This document shows positions 1 to 8,579 of a stretch of DNA of 43,522 nucleotides, piece by piece. Origin of the DNA: Rhodospirillales bacterium (GTDB lineage Bacteria > Pseudomonadota > Alphaproteobacteria > Rhodospirillales > JASLLZ01). Every line of letters starts with the position of its first letter. Positions within the stretch are counted from its first letter, which is position 1. A program made the position numbers and the translations under genes. The DNA lies in the NCBI GenBank assembly GCA_030746775.1, contig JASLLZ010000015.1, forward strand, positions 1 through 43,522. The letters run 5' to 3'. The notes beneath the pieces are model-generated. The model was not told the DNA's origin, did not search any database, and saw nothing but the letters and a program-made list of their open reading frames with translations.

Positions 1-1503
1 GGCTTCCTCGACGCCGCTTTCGTGGTCGATGGGGCGGTAGTAGAGGTCCTCGGCCTCGGCCGCCAAATTATCGTGGCCCGTCGCCATGGGCCGTCCGGCC
101 GCCTGCCATGCCGCCGTGCCGCCGTCGAGCACCCGAACCGGGACCGCCGCCCGGGCCGCCATGTCGGCCGCCGCGAGAAGGGCCAATCGGTCGTCATTCG
201 CGGTCACGACATAGGTGCCCGCCTTGGGCAGCTGTTCAAGGGCCTCTTCGATGCGCGAGCGCATGGCCCACCAGGCGCCGGCGATATGCCCGGCACGAAA
301 GGCCAGGCTATCGGCGAAATCGACGACCAGCGCCTCACCCCGGGCGATCATGGCTTCCAATTCAGGCACCGCGACGGTGTCGACGGTGACCGCATCGGCC
401 TCCGGGCAGGGGGCCCGACGGGGGCCGGTTTCCAGCCCTTCCGTGCCGATGCCGCCGGCCAGCACATGGACCTCGGGCCAGCCCATCTGGACCAGCCAGC
501 TTGCCGTCATCATGGCCCGAACTTCGGTGTCGTCGACCAGAACCAGGCGCGCGTTGCGGGTGCCGACATAGACATCGGTCGCCTGGACCAGCTGGCCGCC
601 CGGCGCCGACAGCGAGCCCGGCAAATGCCCGGCGGCGTATTCCGCCGGGTCGCGCACGTCGAGGAGGTAAAGCGTTCGCGCCTCATCGCTCCGCAAGCGC
701 GCCAGCTCGCCCCGGGTGATGGTCGCAACCTTGAAGCGCCGCGCCACGTCGGCCGCCGCCCGGCGCGCCCAATCGAGGGTGCCGTCGGAAACCGGGCCGG
801 CGCGGCGACGGGCGCCGTGCTCGGCATCGAAGCCGGCCAGGTGCCAGCCCATGGTGCCGTTCTCCAACGCCGTCACCGGGTTGGGAATGCCGGCGTTGAT
901 CAGCGACTGGCAGCCGATGATGGCGCGCGTGCGCCCGCCGCAGTTGACGACCACCGGGGTCTTGGGATCGGGGACCAGGTCACGCAGCCGATAGACCAGC
1001 TCGGCGCCCGGCAGGTTGGTGCTGCCGGGAATGGTGACGCGCGTGTATTCGCCGAACGGCCGGCTGTCCACGATCACCACGTCCTCGCCGGCCTCCATCT
1101 TCGCCTTGAGGTCGGGAATGGCGATGCGCGGTGGGGCGAAGCGGTGCTCGACGTATTCGCCGAACATCTTGGACACCACGTTGAAGCCGCCGAACAGTTC
1201 GAAGCCGGCCTCGGCCCAGGCCTTGATGCCGCCCGTCAGGATGGAAACATCGCTGTATCCGGCCCCCGCCATGATCGCGGCGGCTTGGTCCGCCAAGCCG
1301 CCGGCCGCGTCGCACAGCACGACGCGCGTCGCCGGGCGCGGCACCAGGTCGCGGATCATCAGCTCAAGGCGGCTCAGCGGTATACTGACGGCCAGCAGGA
1401 TGTGGCCCTGGCAATACACTCCCTGTTCGCGCACATCGACGAGCGCGATCTCGTCGCAGTCGAGGAGGTGTCGTTTAAGCGTCGGCGCGTCGATGGATTC
1501 CAT
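1..1503 (-). CDS. Multidomain rhodanese-like sulfurtransferase, C-terminus cut by window edge
   Basis: The reading frame starts at ATG 1503 and is open for 501 codons to the left edge, so the C-terminus is missing. Four rhodanese-type repeats can be read, with hallmark strings such as LVDVREQGVYCQGH, IVDSRPFGEYTR, LLDVRDPAEYAAGHLPG and VDFADSLAFRAGHIAGA. Domain 1 has a cysteine in its active-site loop (VVLCDAAGG, about residue 64). Domain 2 has a classical loop, NCGGRTR, with Cys188. Domains 3 and 4 have VLVDDTEVR and VVTANDDRL at the equivalent places and carry no cysteine, so they are probably non-catalytic. Family knowledge: rhodaneses move sulfane sulfur through a cysteine persulfide. No signal peptide is seen, so it is probably cytoplasmic. 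It is divergent from the neighbouring permease gene. Substrate and partner are unknown. Confidence 0.85.
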   Translation of the reverse strand, partial: MESIDAPTLKRHLLDCDEIALVDVREQGVYCQGHILLAVSIPLSRLELMIRDLVPRPATRVVLCDAAGGLADQAAAIMAGAGYSDVSILTGGIKAWAEAGFELFGGFNVVSKMFGEYVEHRFAPPRIAIPDLKAKMEAGEDVVIVDSRPFGEYTRVTIPGSTNLPGAELVYRLRDLVPDPKTPVVVNCGGRTRAIIGCQSLINAGIPNPVTALENGTMGWHLAGFDAEHGARRRAGPVSDGTLDWARRAAADVARRFKVATITRGELARLRSDEARTLYLLDVRDPAEYAAGHLPGSLSAPGGQLVQATDVYVGTRNARLVLVDDTEVRAMMTASWLVQMGWPEVHVLAGGIGTEGLETGPRRAPCPEADAVTVDTVAVPELEAMIARGEALVVDFADSLAFRAGHIAGAWWAMRSRIEEALEQLPKAGTYVVTANDDRLALLAAADMAARAAVPVRVLDGGTAAWQAAGRPMATGHDNLAAEAEDLYYRPIDHESGVEEA

Positions 1504-1612
1504 GGTTTCTCCCCGGTGTTCCAGATCGGGATCAATGATCGGGCCAACTCCGATCTTGTGTCAACGGGGCCGGCAAGGCAGAGTTGGCGGGCTGTCGACG
1601 AAAGGCGTTCCC

Positions 1613-2521
1613 TTGGTTCAGCTGAAGACCCCGCGTGTCGGTTCGAACACGCTGATCGGCATGGCCTTCATGCTTGGCAACGCCCTTGGGGCGACCGGGG
1701 TCAACGCCATCGTGCGCGGCCTTTCGTCCGACCTTCACCCCTTCGAGATGGCCTTTTTCCGCTGTGTCTTCGGCCTCATCGTCCTGGCTCCCTTGATTTT
1801 TCGCCACGGGATCGAGCCCTTCAAGACCCAACGCCTTGGCCTGCACGCCTTGCGCGGCGTCCTGCAAGGGGCGGTGCTGTTGATGTTCTTCCTGGCCCTT
1901 TCCATGATCCCCATGGCGACGGTGCAGGCGCTTTTCTTCACCTCGCCCCTGTTCGCCACCCTGCTGGCCCTGGTGGTCCTGGGCGAAACCATCCGGGCAC
2001 GCCGTATCACGGCCTTGGTGGTCGGCTTTGGCGGCGTGCTGGTCGTCCTGCGTCCGGGTTTCGGCGCCCTCGAACCCGGCGCCTTGTTGATGTTGGCGGC
2101 CGCCGCGACCTGGGGCAGCGCCATCATCGTCATCAAAATACTCTCACGCACCGAATCGAGCCTGACGGCGACCCTTTACCCGACGCTGTTCGTCACCCCC
2201 ATCGCCTTGGTCGCGGCGCTGCCCTATTGGCGCTGGCCGACAGTGGACGAGCTTGGCTGGATGGCCTTGCTCGGCACCTTTGCCACCCTCTCTCACCTGT
2301 CCCTCGCCCAGGCCTTCAAGGAGGCCGACGTCACCGCCATCATGCCGGTCGACTTCACCAAGCTGATCTGGGCGGCGCTGGCCGGATACCTGTTGTTCGC
2401 CGAGGTGCCCGGCCTTTCGATCTGGCTCGGCGGGACGATGATCTTCTCCGCCGTGACCTACATCGCCATCCGCGAGCGAAGCCTCAAGGCCGATCCCACC
2501 CTACCCCGCGAAATGACCTGA
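1613..2521 (+). CDS. EamA/DMT-superfamily inner-membrane permease
   Basis: This encodes a hydrophobic protein of about 302 residues with the pattern of EamA permeases: roughly ten membrane helices arranged as two homologous halves. The first half contains FEMAFFRCVFGLIVLAPL and the second MLAAAATWGSAIIVIKIL, followed by a conserved-looking VDFTKLIWAALAGYL. The frame is open far upstream, but membrane-type sequence begins only near 1650. I place the start at TTG 1613 because a GAAAGG-type ribosome site lies at about 1600-1605. ATG 1661 is the alternative. Members export or import small metabolites, and the substrate cannot be read from sequence. It is divergent from the rhodanese gene and 84 bp ahead of the DapA-family gene on the same strand. 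Confidence 0.85.
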   Translation: MVQLKTPRVGSNTLIGMAFMLGNALGATGVNAIVRGLSSDLHPFEMAFFRCVFGLIVLAPLIFRHGIEPFKTQRLGLHALRGVLQGAVLLMFFLALSMIPMATVQALFFTSPLFATLLALVVLGETIRARRITALVVGFGGVLVVLRPGFGALEPGALLMLAAAATWGSAIIVIKILSRTESSLTATLYPTLFVTPIALVAALPYWRWPTVDELGWMALLGTFATLSHLSLAQAFKEADVTAIMPVDFTKLIWAALAGYLLFAEVPGLSIWLGGTMIFSAVTYIAIRERSLKADPTLPREMT

Positions 2522-2605
2522 GCGGTCTCGGCCCAGGCCTTGTCATCGCCGGCGCCTTGGACGATGATGGCGACAACGGAATCGCTCCAATCGGGAGGAA
2601 AGAGC

Positions 2606-3526
2606 ATGAGCAATCACCGGGTCCCCTGGCAGGGCTCGTTCCCCGCCATCGTCACGCCGTTTACCACCGATGGCGAGATCGACGAGGCCCTGCTGCGCGC
2701 CAATGTCAACCTGACCATCGACGAAGGGGCGCATGGCGTCGTCATCTGCGGTCATTTTGGCGAGGCGCACCTGATGAACGACGCCGAGCGCGACCGCGTC
2801 ATCGCCGTCGGCGTCGAGGAAGTCGCGGGTCGGGTGCCCGCCATCGCCGGCACCGGCGGCATTTCGACCGCCGAGGTCATCCGCCGCACCAAGTGGGCCA
2901 AGGAGGCGGGCGCCGACGGGGCGATGATCGAGGCGCCCTATTTCATGCTGACCAAGCCGGGCGACACCATTGCCCATTACGCCCATATCACCGACGCGGT
3001 CGACCTGCCGATCAAGGTCTACAACAATCCCAGGCGGGCGACGGCCAAGCTGACGGTTGAGATGTTCGAAACCCTGGCCGAGATGGCCAACATCGTCTCG
3101 ATCAAGGAAAGCTCCGGCGACATGGAGCTCGTCATGCACCTCATCCAGCAGGTCGGCGACCGCTTGCGCATCTTCATCGGCCCGGCGCGCAAACTGGGCT
3201 TCGCCTCCATCATCATGGGGGCGCACGGCTTCGTCGACGGCAATCCCCAGTTCGTCGGGCGGCGCGCCCACCAACTCTACGACCTGGCCAAGGCGCGCGA
3301 CCACGAACAGGGCGTGCCGTTGCAGCACTTCCTCATGCGCTGTGGCCAGTTGATCTATGAATCCGCCGGCACCGACCCGGCGACGATCAAGGACGCCATG
3401 CGCTATCTGGGGCGCCCCGGCGGCTGGCCGCGCCTGCCGCTGCGCGCCATGGAAGGGGACGACCTGGCGCGCTTCCACGCCGCCCTCGACGCCCTCGGCC
3501 TGACACCGGCCAAGGCGGCCGAGTAG
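2606..3526 (+). CDS. Dihydrodipicolinate synthase (DapA) superfamily lyase/aldolase
   Basis: 306 residues forming a DapA/NanA-type TIM barrel that acts through a Schiff-base lysine. The start ATG 2606 has a strong ribosome site (GGGAGGAA, 2593-2600). The family tyrosine is in KVYNNPRRA (Tyr139) and the Schiff-base lysine in VSIKESSGD (Lys167). The motif that is GTTGE in true DapA reads GHFGE (residues 49-53), so both threonines of the proton relay are replaced. The substrate-end segment GFVDGNPQF also differs from DapA. This argues for a paralogue acting on another 2-oxo acid rather than for lysine biosynthesis. It lies alone behind the permease gene, which might move its substrate (inference). 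It converges on the FAD/Fe-S gene across a repeat. Confidence 0.88.
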   Translation: MSNHRVPWQGSFPAIVTPFTTDGEIDEALLRANVNLTIDEGAHGVVICGHFGEAHLMNDAERDRVIAVGVEEVAGRVPAIAGTGGISTAEVIRRTKWAKEAGADGAMIEAPYFMLTKPGDTIAHYAHITDAVDLPIKVYNNPRRATAKLTVEMFETLAEMANIVSIKESSGDMELVMHLIQQVGDRLRIFIGPARKLGFASIIMGAHGFVDGNPQFVGRRAHQLYDLAKARDHEQGVPLQHFLMRCGQLIYESAGTDPATIKDAMRYLGRPGGWPRLPLRAMEGDDLARFHAALDALGLTPAKAAE

Positions 3527-3578
3527 GGCGCCCCTACCTCTGTGCCTGAGTGGTCCCTTTGATCTTGAAGGGGAAATG

Positions 3579-3682
3579 AACCACAGAGGCACAGAGGCAC
3601 AGAGGCACAGAGAAGGAATACCGCGCGCTCCGCGCGCAATTATTCTTTCTTTCTTCCTCGGTGTCTCTGTGCCTCTGTGGTT
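3579..3682. repeat. Dispersed-type palindromic repeat (CACAGAGG family)
   Basis: The left arm at 3579-3597 starts AACCACAGAGGCACAGAGG and continues with further 9-bp GAGGCACA units to about 3613. The right arm at 3664-3682 is its reverse complement with one mismatch in 19. Between them is a smaller GC palindrome (CGCGCGCTCCGCGCGC near 3621-3636). A partial third copy, CTCTGTGCCTGAGTGG, lies at 3538-3553. Translated, this repeat gives strings like NHRGTEAQRHRE, which I recall as a frequent spurious protein in many bacterial genomes. The element sits exactly between two convergent genes and ends at the stop codon of the FAD/Fe-S gene, so it may serve as a two-way transcription end or an RNA-stabilising hairpin. 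Confidence 0.8.
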
Positions 3683-6598
3683 TTACCCTTCCATCAGGGC
3701 GTCGGCCAGGACCCTGGCGACGTGGACCGCCGGGCGCCCGGCGCCGTCCTTGATCTGGTGGCGGCAGCTGGTGCCGTCGGCGACGATCAGGGCATCTTCG
3801 GCGGCGCGCAGGGCGGGCAGCAGGTCCATCTCCGCCATGCGCATCGACAGATCGAAATGCCTGGCCTGGTAGCCGAAGGCGCCGGCCATGCCGCAGCAAC
3901 CCGCTTGCACCGTTTCCACCTCTAGGCCGGGCACGAGGGCGAGGGTGCTTTCGGTCGCTGCCATGCAATCAAAAGCCTTTTGATGGCAGTGGCCGTGGAG
4001 CAGGGCCTTCTTTCCCGTCATGGACTTGAGATTCAGGCGTAGGCGGCCCGCCGCCGCCTCGCCGGCCAGGAATTCCTCGAACATTTGCGCGCCGGCGGCC
4101 AGGGCCCGGCTCTCGTCGCCCGGATCAAGCACCGTGAACTCGTCGCGCAGGGTCAACAGGCACGACGGTTCCAGGCCGATGACCGGCACGCCCCTCTCGA
4201 CGAAGGGGCCGAGCGCCGCGATTGTCCGCCGCGCCTCGGCGCGCGCCTCGTCGACCAGGCCGGCGGCGAGAAAGGTGCGCCCGCAACAAAGGGGCCGGCC
4301 GCCGTCGGGCGGCGCCGCCAGGCGCACCGCAAAGCCCGCCGCCTCCAGGACCGAGACGGCCGCTTCCACGTTTTCGGGCTCGAAGTATGTATTGAAGGTA
4401 TCGGCGAGCAGGACGACTTGGTTCTCGGCCGCGTCCGGCGTTGCATCGGCGGCGCGGCGCGGCCCGAAGCGGTCACGGTGCCAACTCGGCAGGCTGCGCC
4501 GGGCGCTTATCCCCATCACCGGCTTGGCGGCGCCGGCCAGGAGATTGAAGAGAGGCGCCAGGCGCGCCGCCCAGGGGGCATAGCGCGGTAAAAAGGCGGT
4601 CATTCGCTCGCCCAGCCCCAAGCCGTGGCGCTGGCGGTAGTGGTAGAGGAATTCGGTCTTCATGCGCGCCATGTCGACGCCGGTCGGGCATTCGCGCTTG
4701 CAGGCCTTGCAGCCGACGCAGAGCTCCATGGTCTCCGCCATGGCGTCGGACGTCAGGGCGTCGGCTCCCAACTGGCCGGCCAGGGCCAGGCGCAGGGTAT
4801 TGGCGCGGCCCCGGGTCAGGTCAATCTCGTCGCCCGTGGCGCGGTACGACGGGCACATGACGCCGGCGTCCCGTTTGCGGCACTCGCCGTTGTTGTTGCA
4901 CATCTCGACGGCGCCGGCGAAGCCGCCCCATTCGCTCCAATCGAGGGCCTCTTCGGGCATCTTGGGCGCATAGTCCGGCGGATAACGGAACAGCGCGCGG
5001 TCATCCATCGGCTTGGGGTCGACGATCTTGCCCGGATTGAACCTGCCCTCGGGGTCGAAGGCGTCCTTGACGTCGGCAAAGGCTTGCACGATGCGCGGGC
5101 CCAGCATGGGCTCAAGGAATTCGGAGCGCACCAGGCCGTCGCCGTGCTCGCCCGAGTGCGAGCCCTTGTACTGGCGCACCATGGCGAAGGCTTCCTCGGC
5201 GATGGCGCGCATCTTCTTGACGTCCTCGCCGTCCTTCATGTTGAGCACCGGGCGCACGTGCAAACAGCCGACCGAGGCATGGGCGTACCAGGTGCCCCGG
5301 GTGCCGTGCTTGGCGAAGACGCGGGTCAGGCGGTCGGTGTAGTCGGCGAGATCGTCGAGGGCCACGGCGCAGTCCTCGATAAACGAGATCGGCTTGCCGT
5401 CGCCCTTCATCGACATCATGATATTGAGGCCCGCCTTGCGCACCGCCCAGACGCGGCCCTGAAGGGCGGCATCGGTGATGTCCCTGACCGCGCCGGGGAA
5501 GCCGTGATCGGCCATCAGGGTGACCAGATCGGCGAGACGGCGGCGCTGTTCTTGGGCGTCCTCGCCGGCGAACTCGACCAAGAGAAGGGCGTCCGGCGCG
5601 CCTTCGACGAAGTCCTCGATGGTCGGGCGGTAGGCGGCGATATCGCGCGCCAGGTCGATCATGGTGCGGTCGACCAGCTCCACCGCCGCCGGCTCCAGGG
5701 CCACGATGTGGCGCGTCATCTCCATGGCTTGAAAGAATGTCGGGAAGTGGCAGACGCCCAGCACCTTGTGGGGCGGGATGGGCTGAAGGTCGACCTCGAT
5801 GCGGCGGAAGAAGGCCAGCGTGCCTTCCGAACCGACCAACAGGTGGGCCATGTTGTGGCCCTGGGGCGAGATGGTCTCGATGTTGTAGCCGCCGACGCGG
5901 CGCAGGAGCTTGGGAAAACGCCGGGCGATTTCGTCCGCCTCGCGCTCGCCCAAGAGACGCATGCGCCGCGCCAGGTCCAAGGCGCGGCCCTCTTCTTCGA
6001 TGGCGTCCAGGTCGGCGGGTACGGGACCCAGGCGGACTCCGGCGCCGTCGGCCAGGACGGCGTCTATGGCGTGGACGTTGTGCACCATGTTGCCGTAGCG
6101 GATCGACCGCGCGCCGCAAGAGTTATTGCCCGTCATGCCGCCGATGGTGGCCTGGGCCGAGGTCGACACATCGACCGGAAAGAAGAGGCCATGGGGCTTG
6201 AGATAGGCGTTGAGCCGGTCGAGCACGACGCCCGGCTGCACCGTCGCCCGCAGCGCCTCGGCATCGAATTCCAAGATGCCGTCGAGATGCTTGGAAACAT
6301 CGACGACAAGGGCTTCGCCGACCGTCTGGCCGCATTGCGAAGAGCCGGCGCCGCGCGGCAGGACGGGCACGCCGGCATCGGCCGCGACCTGGATGGCGTG
6401 CACGATATCGTCTTCGGAGCGTGGCACGACGACGCCGACGGGCTCGATACGGTAGATCGAGGCATCGGTCGAATAGCGCCCGCGCGAGAAGGCATCGAAC
6501 AGCACCTCGCCCTCGATCTCGCGCCGCAGCCGCGCCGCCAGCGCCCCATCGCCGGCGGCGGGCGGGGCGGATCGGTTCAAGGTCGGGCTCGATGACAT
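3683..6598 (-). CDS. Fused FAD-linked oxidase / Fe-S oxidoreductase (YdiJ-like 2-hydroxyacid dehydrogenase)
   Basis: 971 residues in one chain. The N-terminal PCMH-type FAD-binding domain (about 35-265) includes VVPRSEDDIVHAIQVAA and LPRGAGSSQCGQ. The FAD-oxidase C-terminal domain follows to about residue 540. Next come two Fe-S cluster regions, CNNNGECRKRDAGVMCPSY (near 565) and CVGCKACKRECPTG (near 627). The C-terminal CCG-type domain has PLCCGRTF, HGHCHQKAFDC (near 871) and GCCGMAG (near 900). This order and length match E. coli YdiJ and related D-lactate or D-2-hydroxyglutarate dehydrogenases, which pass electrons from a 2-hydroxyacid through FAD and Fe-S clusters toward the respiratory chain. 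The exact substrate is not readable. The start is ATG 6598. The gene stands alone, 100 bp downstream of the fabB stop. Confidence 0.9.
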   Translation of the reverse strand: MSSSPTLNRSAPPAAGDGALAARLRREIEGEVLFDAFSRGRYSTDASIYRIEPVGVVVPRSEDDIVHAIQVAADAGVPVLPRGAGSSQCGQTVGEALVVDVSKHLDGILEFDAEALRATVQPGVVLDRLNAYLKPHGLFFPVDVSTSAQATIGGMTGNNSCGARSIRYGNMVHNVHAIDAVLADGAGVRLGPVPADLDAIEEEGRALDLARRMRLLGEREADEIARRFPKLLRRVGGYNIETISPQGHNMAHLLVGSEGTLAFFRRIEVDLQPIPPHKVLGVCHFPTFFQAMEMTRHIVALEPAAVELVDRTMIDLARDIAAYRPTIEDFVEGAPDALLLVEFAGEDAQEQRRRLADLVTLMADHGFPGAVRDITDAALQGRVWAVRKAGLNIMMSMKGDGKPISFIEDCAVALDDLADYTDRLTRVFAKHGTRGTWYAHASVGCLHVRPVLNMKDGEDVKKMRAIAEEAFAMVRQYKGSHSGEHGDGLVRSEFLEPMLGPRIVQAFADVKDAFDPEGRFNPGKIVDPKPMDDRALFRYPPDYAPKMPEEALDWSEWGGFAGAVEMCNNNGECRKRDAGVMCPSYRATGDEIDLTRGRANTLRLALAGQLGADALTSDAMAETMELCVGCKACKRECPTGVDMARMKTEFLYHYRQRHGLGLGERMTAFLPRYAPWAARLAPLFNLLAGAAKPVMGISARRSLPSWHRDRFGPRRAADATPDAAENQVVLLADTFNTYFEPENVEAAVSVLEAAGFAVRLAAPPDGGRPLCCGRTFLAAGLVDEARAEARRTIAALGPFVERGVPVIGLEPSCLLTLRDEFTVLDPGDESRALAAGAQMFEEFLAGEAAAGRLRLNLKSMTGKKALLHGHCHQKAFDCMAATESTLALVPGLEVETVQAGCCGMAGAFGYQARHFDLSMRMAEMDLLPALRAAEDALIVADGTSCRHQIKDGAGRPAVHVARVLADALMEG

Positions 6599-6698
6599 GG
6601 GGATTCCCGGCGGCGGACGGGCATCCGGAATACTAGCATCCAGTACGGCGAATGAAAACTCGACGCCGGCTTAACAAGGGGACGTCTTGATGATTTCC

Positions 6699-7922
6699 TC
6701 AGCCGTCGAGGCGAGTGAAGGCCAGGGTGGCGTTGGTGCCGCCGAAACCGAAGCTGTTGGAGAGCACGCAGTTGATCTCGGCGTCGTCTTGGCGTTCGCG
6801 CAGGATCGGCATGTCGGCGTCGGCCGGGTCGAGCTCCTCGACGTTGGCGGAGACGCAGAGGAAGTTGTTCTGCATCATCAACAGGCTGTAGATGGCCTCG
6901 TGCACGCCGGCGGCGCCGAGCGCGTGTCCGGTCAGGGACTTGGTCGAATTGAAGGCCGGGATCCGGTTGCGCGTCTCGAACACCTGGCGCAGGGCTTCCA
7001 GTTCCTTGGTATCGCCGACCGGCGTCGAGGTGCCGTGGGTATTGATGTAGTCGACCGGCTGGTCGAGACCTTCCATCGCCATCTGCATGCAGCGCACGGC
7101 GCCCTCGCCCGACGGCTGCACCATGTCGTGGCCGTCCGAGGTCGCGCCGTAGCCGGAAAACTCGGCATAAATCTTGGCGCCGCGGGCGCGCGCGTGTTCC
7201 AGTTCCTCGACCACCACGACACCGCCGCCGCCGGCGATGACGAAGCCGTCGCGGCGGGCATCAAAGGCGCGCGAGGCACGCTCGGGCGTGGCATTGAAGT
7301 CCGAAGACAGGGCCGGCATGGCGTCGAACATTACCGTCAAAGCCCAGTCGAGTTCCTCGCCGCCGCCGGCGAAGACGATATCCTGCTTGCCCATCTGGAT
7401 AAGCTCGGCGGCATTGCCGATGCAGTGCGAACTGGTCGAACAGGCCGACGTGATCGAATAGTTGACACCCTTGATCTTGAACGCGGTGGCCAGCGTCGCC
7501 GAATTGGTGCTCGACATGGCGCGCGGAACGACAAACGGCCCGACCCGCTTGGCGCTTTTCTGGCGCGCCGTGTCGGCGGCTATCACCAGGCTGCGCACCG
7601 ACGGCCCGCCCGAGCCAACGATCAGGCCCGTGCGTTCGTTGGAAACCTCGGCGTCACTCAGGCCCGCGTCGGCGATGGCCTCTTTCATGGCGACGTAGTT
7701 ATAGGCCGCCCCGTCGCCCATGAAGCGCAGCATCTTGCGGTCGACGATGTTTTCCAGGTCAATCTCGGGCTTGCCGTGAAGGTGGCTGCGGAACCCCATA
7801 TCGCGGTATTCGGGACTGAACGAGATGCCCGACTTTGCCTGGCGCAGGGATTCGACGACCTGTTCGGCATTGTTGCCGATCGAGGACACGATCCCAAGGC
7901 CGGTTACGACGACTCTTCTCAT
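6699..7922 (-). CDS. fabB: 3-oxoacyl-ACP synthase I (KAS I)
   Basis: 407 residues, close to the 406 of E. coli FabB. It extends acyl-ACP chains by decarboxylative condensation with malonyl-ACP, and KAS I is the form needed for unsaturated fatty acids. The catalytic triad is clear: Cys161 in SACSTSSHC, His296 in [11 protein letters not shown] and His333 in [10 protein letters not shown], with Lys328 in STKSLTGH. I chose ATG 7922 because AAAGGTGAT precedes it and the protein then begins [16 protein letters not shown], as in the family; the frame is open 15 codons further upstream. It follows fabA by 13 bp, so the two are an operon. The FabA pairing supports KAS I rather than KAS II. Confidence 0.95.
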   Translation of the reverse strand: MRRVVVTGLGIVSSIGNNAEQVVESLRQAKSGISFSPEYRDMGFRSHLHGKPEIDLENIVDRKMLRFMGDGAAYNYVAMKEAIADAGLSDAEVSNERTGLIVGSGGPSVRSLVIAADTARQKSAKRVGPFVVPRAMSSTNSATLATAFKIKGVNYSITSACSTSSHCIGNAAELIQMGKQDIVFAGGGEELDWALTVMFDAMPALSSDFNATPERASRAFDARRDGFVIAGGGGVVVVEELEHARARGAKIYAEFSGYGATSDGHDMVQPSGEGAVRCMQMAMEGLDQPVDYINTHGTSTPVGDTKELEALRQVFETRNRIPAFNSTKSLTGHALGAAGVHEAIYSLLMMQNNFLCVSANVEELDPADADMPILRERQDDAEINCVLSNSFGFGGTNATLAFTRLDG

Positions 7923-7935
7923 ATCACCTTTGTCC

Positions 7936-8448
7936 CTATGAATCGGTTGAGGTAAACACCCCGACACGCAGGCCCGTCGCTTGGTAGATTGGTTGCCCGT
8001 CCACCGACATTATTCCATCGGCGATGGCCAACGACACCTGGCGGCGGACCACCCGTTTTATATCGAGGCGATAGGTGATGCCCTTTGCCTCGGGCAGGAC
8101 CTGGCCGGTGAACTTGACGGCGCCGACGCCCAAGGCCAAGCCGCGCCCCGGCGCCCCGGACCAGCCGAGAAAGAAGCCGACCAGTTGCCACAGGGCATCG
8201 AGGCCCAGGCAGCCCGGCATCACCGGGTTCGATTCGAAATGGCAGGCAAAGAACCACAGGTCCGGCCTGATATCCATCTCGGCCAGGATTTCCCCCTTGC
8301 CATATTCGCCACCGTCTTCTGCGATTCTCGTAATGCGGTCGATCATCAACATCGGAGGGAGGGGCAGACGGGCGTTATCCGGCCCGAATAACTCGCCATG
8401 GGCGCAGCGCAGGAGATCCTCGCGCGTATAACTGTCCTTGCGATCCAA
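7936..8448 (-). CDS. fabA: 3-hydroxydecanoyl-ACP dehydratase/isomerase
   Basis: FabA dehydrates 3-hydroxydecanoyl-ACP and isomerises the product to cis-3-decenoyl-ACP, the branch point to unsaturated fatty acids. The motif [20 protein letters not shown] contains the active-site His and Asp. The start is a judgement. GTG 8514 gives 192 residues, whereas TTG 8448 gives 170 residues, puts the catalytic residues at His70 and Asp84 exactly as in E. coli FabA, and begins [14 protein letters not shown] like family members. The extra 22 codons also have low third-position GC. Neither start has a strong ribosome site, so GTG 8514 stays possible. It is the first gene of the fabA-fabB pair. Confidence 0.93.
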   Translation of the reverse strand: MDRKDSYTREDLLRCAHGELFGPDNARLPLPPMLMIDRITRIAEDGGEYGKGEILAEMDIRPDLWFFACHFESNPVMPGCLGLDALWQLVGFFLGWSGAPGRGLALGVGAVKFTGQVLPEAKGITYRLDIKRVVRRQVSLAIADGIMSVDGQPIYQATGLRVGVFTSTDS

Positions 8449-8521
8449 ATTCTTCTCGGTCCGTTGCAGTTCAATTCGGTCTTCGCGCCGACTCTCGTCA
8501 CGTCTCTCCGCCACGTCTGGT

Positions 8522-8562
8522 AAGGTCTTATATATAGAGTGGATTGCGAAAAGACGAGCCCA
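8522..8562 (-). promoter_or_regulatory. Possible fabA promoter
   Basis: Upstream of fabA on the minus strand an AT-only run, TATATATAA (about 8527-8535), stands out in GC-rich surroundings and could be a -10 region. No convincing TTGACA-like -35 box is seen at the right distance. Transcription starting just downstream would give a leader of about 70 nt to TTG 8448, or almost none to GTG 8514. The rest of the 131-bp gap back to the glycerophosphodiesterase stop holds nothing else I recognise. Confidence 0.35.
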
Positions 8563-8579
8563 GGGCCAAATTTGTCGTA

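Noticed and set aside
22-3060. A very long plus-strand open frame of about 1000 codons across the rhodanese, permease and DapA-like genes
   Set aside because: It is an antisense or out-of-frame shadow produced by high GC; its translation is low-complexity Arg/Gly/His text with no family features, while the overlapping genes have clear motifs.
3576-3968. Short open frames translating to NHRGTEAQRHRE-like proteins
   Set aside because: They are read-outs of a palindromic repeat, open on both strands for that reason, not genes.
4625-6595. A 656-codon open frame antisense to the FAD/Fe-S gene
   Set aside because: It mirrors the codon pattern of the real gene and shows no domain or ribosome site.
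8449-8514. The 22-codon N-terminal extension of FabA from GTG 8514
   Set aside because: It exceeds family length, is highly charged with poor third-position GC, and shifts the catalytic residues away from the E. coli numbering; kept only as an alternative.
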